Part shown: piece by piece, positions 6,105 through 13,363 of the stretch
How positions within the stretch are numbered: position 1 is the stretch's first letter
How the letters are laid out: every line of letters starts with the position of its first letter
From: a virus
Virus record (IMG/VR): IMGVR_UViG_3300025652_000161
Coordinates: 1 to 41,349 of that record
Length of the DNA: 41,349 nt
Direction: 5' to 3' (one strand)
Translations under genes and position numbers: made by a program
The notes under the pieces: generated by a model
The model's input: the letters and a program-made list of their open reading frames with translations, nothing else
What the model was told of the DNA's origin: nothing
Database searches by the model: none

Positions 6105-6262
6105 ATAAGACCCCCCAGCAGCAAACCCCCGCCAAACCACGCTTTTTAGCTGCGCTCAACACGGGCCAACGCGTACACCGCCCCAAGCGAGGTGCTGGCA
6201 GCTACGACCGCAAGCGCTTGTCAACACCGCGAATCGCAAAAAACACCCACGATTTTTGTTGA
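6101..6262 (+). CDS. ArfA-like small basic protein
   Basis: A 53-residue basic protein. Its core (QRVHRPKRGAGSYDRKR) resembles the KGKGSYxRK core of ArfA, the alternative ribosome-rescue factor that enters the empty A site of stalled ribosomes and recruits release factor 2. A ribosome-binding site (AAGGGG) precedes the ATG at 6101. The C-terminus is short (KNTHDFC). Similar tiny basic proteins occur next to phage terminases. The ArfA link rests on motif similarity only. Confidence 0.5.
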   Translation: MNKTPQQQTPAKPRFLAALNTGQRVHRPKRGAGSYDRKRLSTPRIAKNTHDFC

Positions 6263-6284
6263 ACCCAGATTGCCAGATTCCCAG

Positions 6285-6347
6285 TGTTCGATAATCAAAC
6301 ATCCCAGTGTTCGATAATCGAACATCCCAGTGTAAGAAAATCGAACA
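6285..6347. repeat. Three 23-bp iterons with a 17-bp near-palindrome
   Basis: Three copies start at 6285, 6308 and 6331, exactly 23 bases apart. The central copy TGTTCGATAATCGAACA is a perfect inverted repeat (8-bp arms, one-base centre). The first has one arm change (CAAACA) and the third keeps only the right arm. They lie just upstream of the large terminase. Candidate repressor operators, late-promoter control or packaging recognition sites. Confidence 0.8.
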
Positions 6348-6363
6348 CTAATAAGTATATACT
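6332..6363 (+). promoter_or_regulatory. Rightward (late) promoter candidate overlapping iteron 3
   Basis: GTAAGA at 6332-6337 is followed by a TATA-like stretch (GTATATACT, 6355-6363). It repeats the -35-like hexamer and spacing of the leftward promoters. It overlaps the third iteron, so a protein bound there would control transcription of the terminase and virion genes. Confidence 0.45.
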
Positions 6364-6394
6364 AAGCTATAACCCCCAATAGAAGAGAGAGAGT

Positions 6395-8029
6395 ATGACA
6401 GAACCACAACCAGAAGCGCCAAAAGCCGGTATCCGGATAAGCAACAGAACCGCCGACGAGATCGAGTCTGACGGCGATACAGTACAGCGTACTAAAGTCG
6501 GGTTACGCAAGAAGCGCGTGCTGGCGCGTAAAGACGGCTCCACGACGTTTTCAAGCGGGAAGCGCGTCGGTAGACCGCGCAAGACCAAAACGGCTTCAGA
6601 GACTAAATCTGAAACACTAAATGCAAACTCCGACAAACCGTCGCCGGAACTCATAGAAAAAGCCGCGCAATTACAGAATTTTCCGGAAATGTTCTTGGGC
6701 ATAAAACCGTACGACTGGCAGTACGACGTGCTAAAAGCGCTGAACTACAAAGAAAGCAAAGTGGCGCTGAAAGCTGCGAACGGTTCCGGCAAGACCAGTC
6801 TGGTGGCTGCGTGTGCTGTGTTGTGGCATTGTATGCGGTTTCCGGAAAGCACATGCGTGACCACGGCTGGGGTGTTCCGGCAAGTGAAGGATCAGTTGTT
6901 CCCGTACATCCGCAAATATGTGGGCGGCTTGAACGGTGGCGAGGGGTGGACAGTCAACGCGACGGACGTGCGCTTTCAGAACGGCAGTAAAGCGATCGGC
7001 TTCAGTACGAGCGAGGGGGGTCGCTTTGAGGGGTGGCACAGAACGGGGCCGACATCGAATCTTTTGATGATCGTGGACGAAGCAAAGACAGTTCCCGATG
7101 GTATCGCTGAAGCAATCAGCCGTTGCCAGAGCAGTCGGCTACTTATCATGTCATCTCCTGGTTCTACTAGCGGCTTTTTCTATCGGGCGTTTACAAAAGA
7201 AGCGAGTTTGTGGGAGAGCTTCACGGTCACGGCATACGACTGTCCGCACATCCCCGAATCGTGGTGCGAAGAGCAGTTTGTTAAGTACGGGAAAGACCAT
7301 CCGCTGGTGCGTTCGATGGTATTTGGCGAGTTCATGGACGTGGGGGAAGACACGATGGTCATCCCGTACAACTCGTTACAGCAATGTATGCAGAACCCAC
7401 CCAGCCATATTGGCAAAGACAAGACGGCGTTTTGTGATTTTGCGGCTGGGGGAGACGAGAACGTGCTGGCGATCCGTGTGGGTAACAAGATTGATAAGCT
7501 GATATTCTGGAAAGAGCGGAACACGATGTCGGCTGTTGGGCGTTTCATCATGGAGTTCCAGCGTAACGGGCTGAAAGAACAGGAGATATTCGCTGATGCT
7601 GGGGGTCTGGGTATCCCGATGTGCGACGCTTTGGCTGAAGCTGGGTGGACAGTGCATCGAGTAAACAACGGCGAACGTGCGTATGACGACAAACACTACT
7701 TGAATCGTGGTGCGGAGATATGGTTTACGGCTGCGAGATCAGTTGAGTTAAACGAAGTGATATTGCCGGATGACGAGTTGTTATTCGCGCAAATGACCAC
7801 GCGCAAGTGCAAGACAAACAGCAAGGGGAAGCTGCAACTGGAGTCCAAAGACGATATGCGGAGCCGTGGGTTGCCATCGCCTGACCGTGCGGATGCGGTG
7901 CTGGGGGCGATTTCGTGTGGGGGTCAGGGGAGTTCGCTGAATCTGGAGCCGCGACCAAGCTTTATGGCCGAATTGGCGAACGTCCATATTGGCGGTGAGT
8001 TAGACACGGGCTTTAACGCGGGGTATTAA
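6395..8029 (+). CDS. terL: Terminase large subunit
   Basis: A 544-residue DNA-packaging motor. Residues 1-90 are a basic, probably disordered extension containing GRPRKTK. The ATPase domain has Walker A (ANGSGKT, about 128-134), Walker B (MIVDEA, Asp228-Glu229) and the coupling motif SSPGS. The RNase H-like nuclease domain shows CDFAAGGDE (Asp348), FADAGGLG and SPDRADAVLGA. It cuts and pumps concatemeric DNA into the prohead through the portal. The ribosome-binding site is GAGAGAGAG. It is preceded by the iterons and a promoter candidate. Confidence 0.95.
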   Translation: MTEPQPEAPKAGIRISNRTADEIESDGDTVQRTKVGLRKKRVLARKDGSTTFSSGKRVGRPRKTKTASETKSETLNANSDKPSPELIEKAAQLQNFPEMFLGIKPYDWQYDVLKALNYKESKVALKAANGSGKTSLVAACAVLWHCMRFPESTCVTTAGVFRQVKDQLFPYIRKYVGGLNGGEGWTVNATDVRFQNGSKAIGFSTSEGGRFEGWHRTGPTSNLLMIVDEAKTVPDGIAEAISRCQSSRLLIMSSPGSTSGFFYRAFTKEASLWESFTVTAYDCPHIPESWCEEQFVKYGKDHPLVRSMVFGEFMDVGEDTMVIPYNSLQQCMQNPPSHIGKDKTAFCDFAAGGDENVLAIRVGNKIDKLIFWKERNTMSAVGRFIMEFQRNGLKEQEIFADAGGLGIPMCDALAEAGWTVHRVNNGERAYDDKHYLNRGAEIWFTAARSVELNEVILPDDELLFAQMTTRKCKTNSKGKLQLESKDDMRSRGLPSPDRADAVLGAISCGGQGSSLNLEPRPSFMAELANVHIGGELDTGFNAGY

Positions 8030-8130
8030 AGCTGGTGGCGGCGTGATGTTGTGTTGGCGGTGGAGATCGCCGCAACGGTTTAGGAGCGTTTACGTCTCTG
8101 TACGCTTGGTTGGATCGCATGAATCAGTAA

Positions 8131-8343
8131 TTGCGTCCGTCATTTGTCGTGGTCTGGTTATTTGCTTTAATACAGAAATTTATGGAACTATCCACAGTTT
8201 GGCTGGGGGATAGAAAACAGAGACGTGAAGACAAGAAGATTGATCGGGCGGCTGAAATCCACGGGGATAATGCTGATGCCATTGATGCTGCTTTGGGCGG
8301 CGGGGTGTCGGACGGTGGATCATCCGGTAACGCGGCTGACTGA
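8131..8343 (+). CDS. Small membrane protein, possible inner spanin partner
   Basis: A 70-residue frame starting with TTG at 8131. The N-terminus is hydrophobic (FVVVWLFALIQKF), and a charged helix (GDRKQRREDKKIDRAAEIHGDN) and a glycine/serine tail follow. ATG at 8182 is an alternative start without the hydrophobic stretch. The lipoprotein gene starts inside it in another frame, as in Rz/Rz1 pairs, though the coiled-coil is short for an inner spanin. Role inferred from position only. Confidence 0.45.
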   Translation: MRPSFVVVWLFALIQKFMELSTVWLGDRKQRREDKKIDRAAEIHGDNADAIDAALGGGVSDGGSSGNAAD

Positions 8344-8488
8344 CGGAAACGTCAAACGGTTAATGGCGCTGCCGGAGTTTGGCAATGTGCAGAAGTCTAC
8401 CCAGCCGGTAACACGCTGGGCGAGTGAGGCGCTGCATACCGTCAACGACTTGGAATATCAATTGCGATATGCAAGAGAACAGAAGTGA
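8225..8488 (+). CDS. Small lipoprotein, outer-spanin-like
   Basis: An 87-residue protein with a signal peptide ending in a lipobox (LMLLWAAGC; Cys28). The lipidated C-terminal part (VTRLTDGNVKRLMALPEFGN, then SEALHTVNDLEYQLRY) resembles small phage lipoproteins. Outer spanins span the periplasm to fuse membranes at lysis. It overlaps the preceding frame and ends two bases before the portal start. Confidence 0.65.
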   Translation: MKTRRLIGRLKSTGIMLMPLMLLWAAGCRTVDHPVTRLTDGNVKRLMALPEFGNVQKSTQPVTRWASEALHTVNDLEYQLRYAREQK

Positions 8489-8489
8489 G

Positions 8490-10331
8490 ATGTATGAGGC
8501 GGTTCTGGAGTCGATCCACGACCGAGCGAAGTGGGAGCGCAGACAGGCGCTTTACTATGAAATGCGGCATGACGGTTTACGGCGAAAGAACAAGCCGTGG
8601 GCTGGGGCAAGTGATTTACATTTCCCGCTAATAGACACGGCGGTCAGTAAGCTCAAGCCGTTCTATTACCAGCAAATCACGGGGCGCGACACGATTTGCT
8701 CGTTCGTCCCAATGCGACAGCAGTTAGCTCCGTTGACGACGGCGGTTGAGCGCTGGTTCGATTACCACATCAAAGAGAAAACGAACTTCCAGAAAGAGTC
8801 GTTGACGTGGATTGATCACATGTTGATGTCGGGTCATTCCGTGCTGAAAGTATTTTGGGATGACAAAAACAAGTCGTGTAAGTTTGAAGCTGTAGATCCA
8901 CTTTACTGGATTGTTCCAGAACACACGACTGATCTGCACGACGCAGACTGGATGGTTCAGATTATGCCCATGAGCGTAAGCGCGTTTCTACGGGATGATC
9001 GATATGACCATTCATTTCTGGACAAGATACGCGGTGATGGTCGTGACGAGAGCGTGAACACTACGCAGCGGGACAACGAAAAGTTTCGGCGCGAGGGGCT
9101 GACATACAGCGATAACGAGAACATGGTTATTGTCTGGGAACACTATAAGCGGGACGAAAACGGGAACTGGATTGTATGCACGTACTCGCCTCTTGCTCCG
9201 GATCACGATCTTCGACCACCCATGAAGCTGCCATATCGGCACGGCAAAGCGCCATTCGTGGACACGACGTACGAAGTTAAGGACAAGGGGTGGTACGCCG
9301 GACGCGGAGTGCCGGAGCAAGTTGCGCCGGAAGAGTCGTATCTGAACAAGCTGATGAACGGCAAATCAGACGCAATTACGTTCTACAACACGCCAATGTT
9401 CCGCAGTGAGCGCGACATACCCAACAGTAGCAACATCCGGTTTAGACCAGGACAGATACTGCCATACGCGTTGCAGCCGATAATGATGCCGCAACCGCCG
9501 ATAAGCTGGGAACAGGAGATTGTGCAGACGCGAATGATCGCCGAGCAACGATTGTCGCTACCGGATTTTGGTGTTGGCCAGATGATCAACACGAAAGAAC
9601 GGCGCACAGCCACGGAAGTAAACGCTATTGGCGGGATGATGGAACGCTCCGTCGATCTGCGTGCGCGGATATTCCGGTTGGCGCTGGCTCGCGTCTATCG
9701 ACAAGCGTATCAGCTTTATTTGCAGTACGCGCCGAAAGACTTGATGTTCCGGTATCTGGAAGACGCGACGAGTTTGCAAGCCGATGCGCTTCACGGCGAA
9801 TACACGATTGAGCCGAAAGGCGGTGTAGACGGGGTAGATCGTTCGATGTTGATGCAACGTGCCATCATGCGGAAACAGCTAATGGCGCAGTCGCCGTGGA
9901 TAGACCAGATCGAACTGGACAAGTCCATACTGGAACTGGACGACCCAAGTCTGGTCAAGCGGCTGGTACGCGATCCGCAGTTCAAGTCAGCGGACGAATC
10001 GGAAGACGAAGCTCATAATATCCCCATCATGGAACGCGGTTACACGCCGGTTCCAAACCAAGCTGACGATCCAAGACCAAGATTGCCGGTGCTTCTGGGT
10101 TACATCAACAAGATGAGCCAGCAAGGCGAAGAGCTTGAGCCGGAGGGGAAACAGGCATTTATGGCACGCATTAGCACGTTGCTTGAACAACTTGAGCAAG
10201 TGGACATGAATGCAGCCAGACAAGTACGGAAAGAACTAAATGATACGGTTAACAGAGATGCACAAGCGGGTGTTGTCAACAATGCTCAAGCCGCTCCGAT
10301 GGGTCAACCAACCCAAATGGGAGACGGATGA
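8490..10331 (+). CDS. Portal protein
   Basis: About 613 residues. The sequence matches podovirus-type portal/head-tail connector proteins: an early KPWAGASDLHFPLIDTAVSK, DHMLMSGHSVLKVFW, a central GVPEQVAPEESYLNKLMNG, then TATEVNAIGGMMERSVDLR and an acidic helical C-terminus. It forms the dodecameric ring at the capsid vertex for DNA entry and exit. ATG at 8490 is preferred because it follows the lipoprotein stop with an AAGTGAG-like site; starts at 8424 or 8469 would overlap that gene. Confidence 0.9.
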   Translation: MYEAVLESIHDRAKWERRQALYYEMRHDGLRRKNKPWAGASDLHFPLIDTAVSKLKPFYYQQITGRDTICSFVPMRQQLAPLTTAVERWFDYHIKEKTNFQKESLTWIDHMLMSGHSVLKVFWDDKNKSCKFEAVDPLYWIVPEHTTDLHDADWMVQIMPMSVSAFLRDDRYDHSFLDKIRGDGRDESVNTTQRDNEKFRREGLTYSDNENMVIVWEHYKRDENGNWIVCTYSPLAPDHDLRPPMKLPYRHGKAPFVDTTYEVKDKGWYAGRGVPEQVAPEESYLNKLMNGKSDAITFYNTPMFRSERDIPNSSNIRFRPGQILPYALQPIMMPQPPISWEQEIVQTRMIAEQRLSLPDFGVGQMINTKERRTATEVNAIGGMMERSVDLRARIFRLALARVYRQAYQLYLQYAPKDLMFRYLEDATSLQADALHGEYTIEPKGGVDGVDRSMLMQRAIMRKQLMAQSPWIDQIELDKSILELDDPSLVKRLVRDPQFKSADESEDEAHNIPIMERGYTPVPNQADDPRPRLPVLLGYINKMSQQGEELEPEGKQAFMARISTLLEQLEQVDMNAARQVRKELNDTVNRDAQAGVVNNAQAAPMGQPTQMGDG

Positions 10332-10569
10332 TGAACGAGCATTACGGGCTTTTTACTCAACAAAAAGCGGTAAGAAACTAAAAGCGTGGTTGTTAAATGC
10401 AGCGCTTCAACACAACGCAACAGCCACCGAGTGCGGGGGTGAGCTTGCGTGGAAAGCCGGATATGCTAATGGATTCCGTGGCGCTATTGCATCAATCGAT
10501 GCGTTAATGGTTCCACCCGAAACTTCGTCCACGGACGCGGAAGAAGAGTTCGACTGGTTGCGTCCATAA
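10282..10569 (+). CDS. Small phage protein between portal and scaffold
   Basis: About 95 residues if started at ATG 10282, inside the end of the portal gene. Motifs: TDDERALRAFYSTKSGKKLKAWLLNAA, then WKAGYANGFRGAIASIDALM. Proteins of this shape lie between portal and scaffold in other phages, with unknown role. The exact start is uncertain (10240 also possible). Confidence 0.6.
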   Translation: MLKPLRWVNQPKWETDDERALRAFYSTKSGKKLKAWLLNAALQHNATATECGGELAWKAGYANGFRGAIASIDALMVPPETSSTDAEEEFDWLRP

Positions 10570-10606
10570 CTTACAGCTACGAGATCGTGCGACTTGTGGC
10601 TGAAAC

Positions 10607-10622
10607 TAGCACATTACAGCGT
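10607..10622 (+). promoter_or_regulatory. Dispersed motif copy (TAGCACATTACAGCGT)
   Basis: A 16-base exact match to the minus-strand site at 2778-2793. It lies in the 95-base gap upstream of the scaffold gene and is followed by a small imperfect hairpin (GTGCCAC, loop GTAT, GTGGGGCAT). Possibly a promoter or control element. Confidence 0.4.
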
Positions 10623-10664
10623 GCCACGTATGTGGGGCATGGCTGATTTTAAGCATACAACAAA

Positions 10665-11594
10665 ATGGCTGGAGTAGAGACGACGATGGAAGAGCTTTCC
10701 GCAATCGCAAAAGCGATGGATAGCGGGAAGAGTTTGGAAGAAGCGCGGTCAACAATTGCACCGCCGGAAACGGAACCGGATAAACCGGAGTCGGAAACCC
10801 AAGCTGATCCACCGCCGGAACCAGGACAGCCGGAAAGTAATGGTGAGTTGAACCCGTCGAGTGGCGGGGAAAGTTCTTTGACAGAAAAGACCGAGCCGAA
10901 AGAGCCGGATGTCCCGCGTGAAGCGAAGGAAATGGAGCGCAAAATGCGTTCGTGGAGTTCGTTAAACGCCGAGAAGGAGAAGCATCAAAAACGGGTCGAT
11001 GAGTTTGAACAGCGTCAAGAGAAGTGGAAGTTGCAGCAAATGGAGTCTACGAATGAACTTCGTGACGAAGAAGGCTACAGCGCCAAAGATTACGACAAAG
11101 TTGAAGCGGAGTTCCGTGAAGACGGGGAAGATAAGTTGGCTGACGAAGCAAAAGCGAATGCTGCATCATTGCGGGAGAGCGAGCGGGTAACCGCACAGAA
11201 GCTTAACCAAAAAGATTTCAGCAAGACGTTTAGTGATAATTACGCGTCAGCCAGAGCGAACTATCCCGATCTTGGGAACCACGAAAGCGAACTGTTCAAG
11301 CGCACCGAGCAAGTGTTTTTGCATTATCCGGAATTGTTAGGGGATGCAGACGGGCCGCGTAAAGCGGCGTGGGTTGCGTCACGCGACATACTGGCGACAC
11401 AAGCAGAGTCTTTTCGAGATGAGAACCAACGACTCACTAATGAGTTAGAAGAGTACAAGTCAAAGCTATCGATTGGTGGTTCACAACCAGCGCCACGTCC
11501 GGCGACAAAAGAGTTTATGGACATGGATACGGATGCACGATTTAAGATGCTGACAGAACAAGCTGCACAGATGGACAAGCAATCGGGGGGATGA
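10665..11594 (+). CDS. Capsid scaffold protein
   Basis: A 309-residue acidic, Pro/Glu/Ser-rich, highly helical protein: a low-complexity acidic region (about 30-90), a long coiled-coil (EKEKHQKRVDEFEQRQEKWK), then FLHYPELLGDADGPRKAAW and a C-terminal helix. Composition and position just before the capsid gene fit a scaffolding protein that templates the procapsid and is then released. An internal ATG at 10686, preceded by GGAG, is a possible start. Confidence 0.75.
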   Translation: MAGVETTMEELSAIAKAMDSGKSLEEARSTIAPPETEPDKPESETQADPPPEPGQPESNGELNPSSGGESSLTEKTEPKEPDVPREAKEMERKMRSWSSLNAEKEKHQKRVDEFEQRQEKWKLQQMESTNELRDEEGYSAKDYDKVEAEFREDGEDKLADEAKANAASLRESERVTAQKLNQKDFSKTFSDNYASARANYPDLGNHESELFKRTEQVFLHYPELLGDADGPRKAAWVASRDILATQAESFRDENQRLTNELEEYKSKLSIGGSQPAPRPATKEFMDMDTDARFKMLTEQAAQMDKQSGG

Positions 11595-11609
11595 TTAGTA
11601 CAGTACAGT
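11595..11609 (+). promoter_or_regulatory. Dispersed motif copy (TTAGTACAGTACAGT)
   Basis: It lies directly after the scaffold stop and about 30 bases before the capsid ATG. It matches the sites at 39848-39862 and 1351-1365 in 14 of 15 bases. TACAGT could act as a -10 hexamer; unproven. Confidence 0.4.
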
Positions 11610-11637
11610 AAACTATTTAAAAGAAAGATATTAAGTT

Positions 11638-12726
11638 ATGGCAGATTTAATGACGCTATCAAGTGATCTCTCTACCCAGTATAGGGAACACTTTGAATCA
11701 CAACTGCTCACATACGCAGTTCAAGCCACCCGCAAAGCGGAGTTTGGCCAAAAAGCACCTCTTCCCAAAGGGGTGGGATCGAAGCAAATTAGCTTCTTCA
11801 AGTACGGCGCACCGGACGACACGAAGATCGCTGATCTGACTGACGCCAGCGGTGACGAGACGTTGAGCAGCACGGCTTACGTGCCAGTTGACGTGTTCAA
11901 CACTAGCGCCGGAGCCGGTGACGGTGTTCGTCAATTGTCACTTTCCAAGGTGACGGCAACACTTCAGCAGATTGGCCAAGTTGTGGTCATATCGGACGTG
12001 TTGAATAATACGGAATTCCTCAACAGTCTTTCGCAAGCGACTAAAGCGAATGGCGAAGATGCTGCGCTGAAATGCGACAACATCGTTCGTCAGCAGTTGT
12101 GCCGCACGGTTGCCGGTAGTGGTGGTGCTACCAACTTGACAAGTCACGCTGAAACCGCAGGAGCTAACACAATATTTGCTGGGGCTGCTACTAAACTGAC
12201 AGATTTGTCTAGTAGCGCAGTGAAGTGTTCAGCTTCAGACGTGTTGGACGTTGTTACCCAGATGCGGATTAACCGCGCTCCAGAGATCGGCGGTGGTTAC
12301 GTTTCTGTCGCTGCACCACAAGTGCTTCGCGATTTAATGCGTGACGATGATTGGTTGAATGCTGCCACACGTTCCAACGTAGGCGCATTGTACAACGGTG
12401 AAGTTGGTTCGCTGTATGGCGTCCGCTTTGTGGAAGACACTAACCCGTACCGCGTGCTAGATGCCGCTGATGCAAATCACGACACATATAACGCAGCGGG
12501 TGATGCTTTTTGCACCTTGTTTTTAGGTGGGGAAGCGTTTGGTGTTCCAGCGTTGAGCGGTGACAGTCCAATGAGTCCGTCCATTCAGATTGTGGATACT
12601 CCGGACAAAAAAGATCCGTTGAACCAAGTGGTCACGGTTGGTTTCAAGACCATGTACACCGCCAAGGTGCTGACTCCGAATTACTACATTCGGTACTTTA
12701 GTAACGTCGGTTACACTGGTCTGTAA
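11638..12726 (+). CDS. Major capsid protein, N4-gp56-like
   Basis: A 362-residue protein with features of the N4-gp56 capsid family: an early LPKGVGSKQISFFKYG, a central VVVISDVLNNTEFLNSLSQ, SLYGVRFVEDTNPY, and a C-terminal VDTPDKKDPLNQVVTVGFK (about 318-336). HK97-fold coat proteins form the icosahedral shell. The gene is followed by a strong terminator, typical of capsid genes that must be highly expressed. Upstream is AAAGAAAG rather than a classical Shine-Dalgarno. Confidence 0.9.
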   Translation: MADLMTLSSDLSTQYREHFESQLLTYAVQATRKAEFGQKAPLPKGVGSKQISFFKYGAPDDTKIADLTDASGDETLSSTAYVPVDVFNTSAGAGDGVRQLSLSKVTATLQQIGQVVVISDVLNNTEFLNSLSQATKANGEDAALKCDNIVRQQLCRTVAGSGGATNLTSHAETAGANTIFAGAATKLTDLSSSAVKCSASDVLDVVTQMRINRAPEIGGGYVSVAAPQVLRDLMRDDDWLNAATRSNVGALYNGEVGSLYGVRFVEDTNPYRVLDAADANHDTYNAAGDAFCTLFLGGEAFGVPALSGDSPMSPSIQIVDTPDKKDPLNQVVTVGFKTMYTAKVLTPNYYIRYFSNVGYTGL

Positions 12727-12736
12727 TTGATTCATG

Positions 12737-12780
12737 GGGGTGGGGTGGCTTTTGTGCTGCCCCATCCCTTTTATTTATTT
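12737..12780 (+). terminator. Rho-independent terminator after capsid gene
   Basis: A 9-bp stem GGGGUGGGG/CCCCAUCCC (one G-U pair) spans 12737-12768 around a 14-base loop. It is followed by TTTTATTTATTTT. It probably attenuates transcription after the capsid gene. Confidence 0.85.
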
Positions 12781-12782
12781 TA

Positions 12783-13043
12783 ATGCCAACATACGAGTAC
12801 AAGTCAGACACGGGTGAAGTGATTGAGCTAGAGCGCCCGATCACGGAACGAGATGACGCACCAGACGGGTTTAAACGATTGATTTACCCAACGCGAATAA
12901 GCGTTCCAAACGGTGCATACGATGAAAAGGGAATGAATAAAGAGACAATTCGCCGTGGTTACCACGAACAAGAACAGAAACTGGGAAGCCGCTGGCGCAG
13001 CAAGCATTCGGTGAAATCAATTAAATCAGCTTGGGGAATTTAA
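12783..13043 (+). CDS. Small FmdB-like-start protein without zinc cysteines
   Basis: An 86-residue protein beginning MPTYEYKSDTGEVIELERPI, which resembles the start of FmdB-type zinc ribbons. The cysteines that bind zinc in that family are absent. The remainder is basic (RRGYHEQEQKLGSRWRSKHSVKSIKSAW). It starts immediately after the capsid terminator. Role unknown; perhaps a minor head protein. Confidence 0.6.
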   Translation: MPTYEYKSDTGEVIELERPITERDDAPDGFKRLIYPTRISVPNGAYDEKGMNKETIRRGYHEQEQKLGSRWRSKHSVKSIKSAWGI

Positions 13044-13046
13044 ATT

Positions 13047-13361
13047 ATGAGTTATCAAAACGAAAGATTCAGAAGTTTTAGTAGTGTCACGCAGCAGATC
13101 AAAGCGTGTAGCGGAACGAAAGCGGACGTGGTCACCACTTCACCGCATCATTTGACAGTGCAGAATTTGGGGGTCGTTCCGGTTTACGTAAAGCTGGGGG
13201 ATACAGCAACAACCAGCACGGGTGGGTTCAGTTATATACTGGCGGCTTGTGGTTCAGCTAATGACGGAACAGGCGGCACACTTAATATCAGCGGGTACGT
13301 CGGGACGATCAGTTTCATAACGGGTGGTACAGCGGCTAACGTCGTGGTTAGCAACGGATAA
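13047..13361 (+). CDS. Small beta-rich virion protein, unknown
   Basis: A 104-residue Ser/Thr/Gly-rich protein (PHHLTVQNLGVVPVYVKLGDTATTSTGGFSYIL). It ends in repeated strands (TLNISGYVGTISFITGG). Such proteins often decorate heads or join fibres. No family assigned. Confidence 0.6.
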   Translation: MSYQNERFRSFSSVTQQIKACSGTKADVVTTSPHHLTVQNLGVVPVYVKLGDTATTSTGGFSYILAACGSANDGTGGTLNISGYVGTISFITGGTAANVVVSNG

Positions 13362-13363
13362 CA

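Noticed and set aside
8046-8213. 55-codon frame starting MLCWRWRSPQRF between terL and the lipoprotein
   Set aside because: No family resemblance or overlap signal; it covers the TTG-started membrane gene and looks like chance.
9740-9770. GTTCGA string resembling a tRNA T-loop in the portal gene
   Set aside because: No acceptor or anticodon stems can be drawn around it; no tRNA found anywhere.
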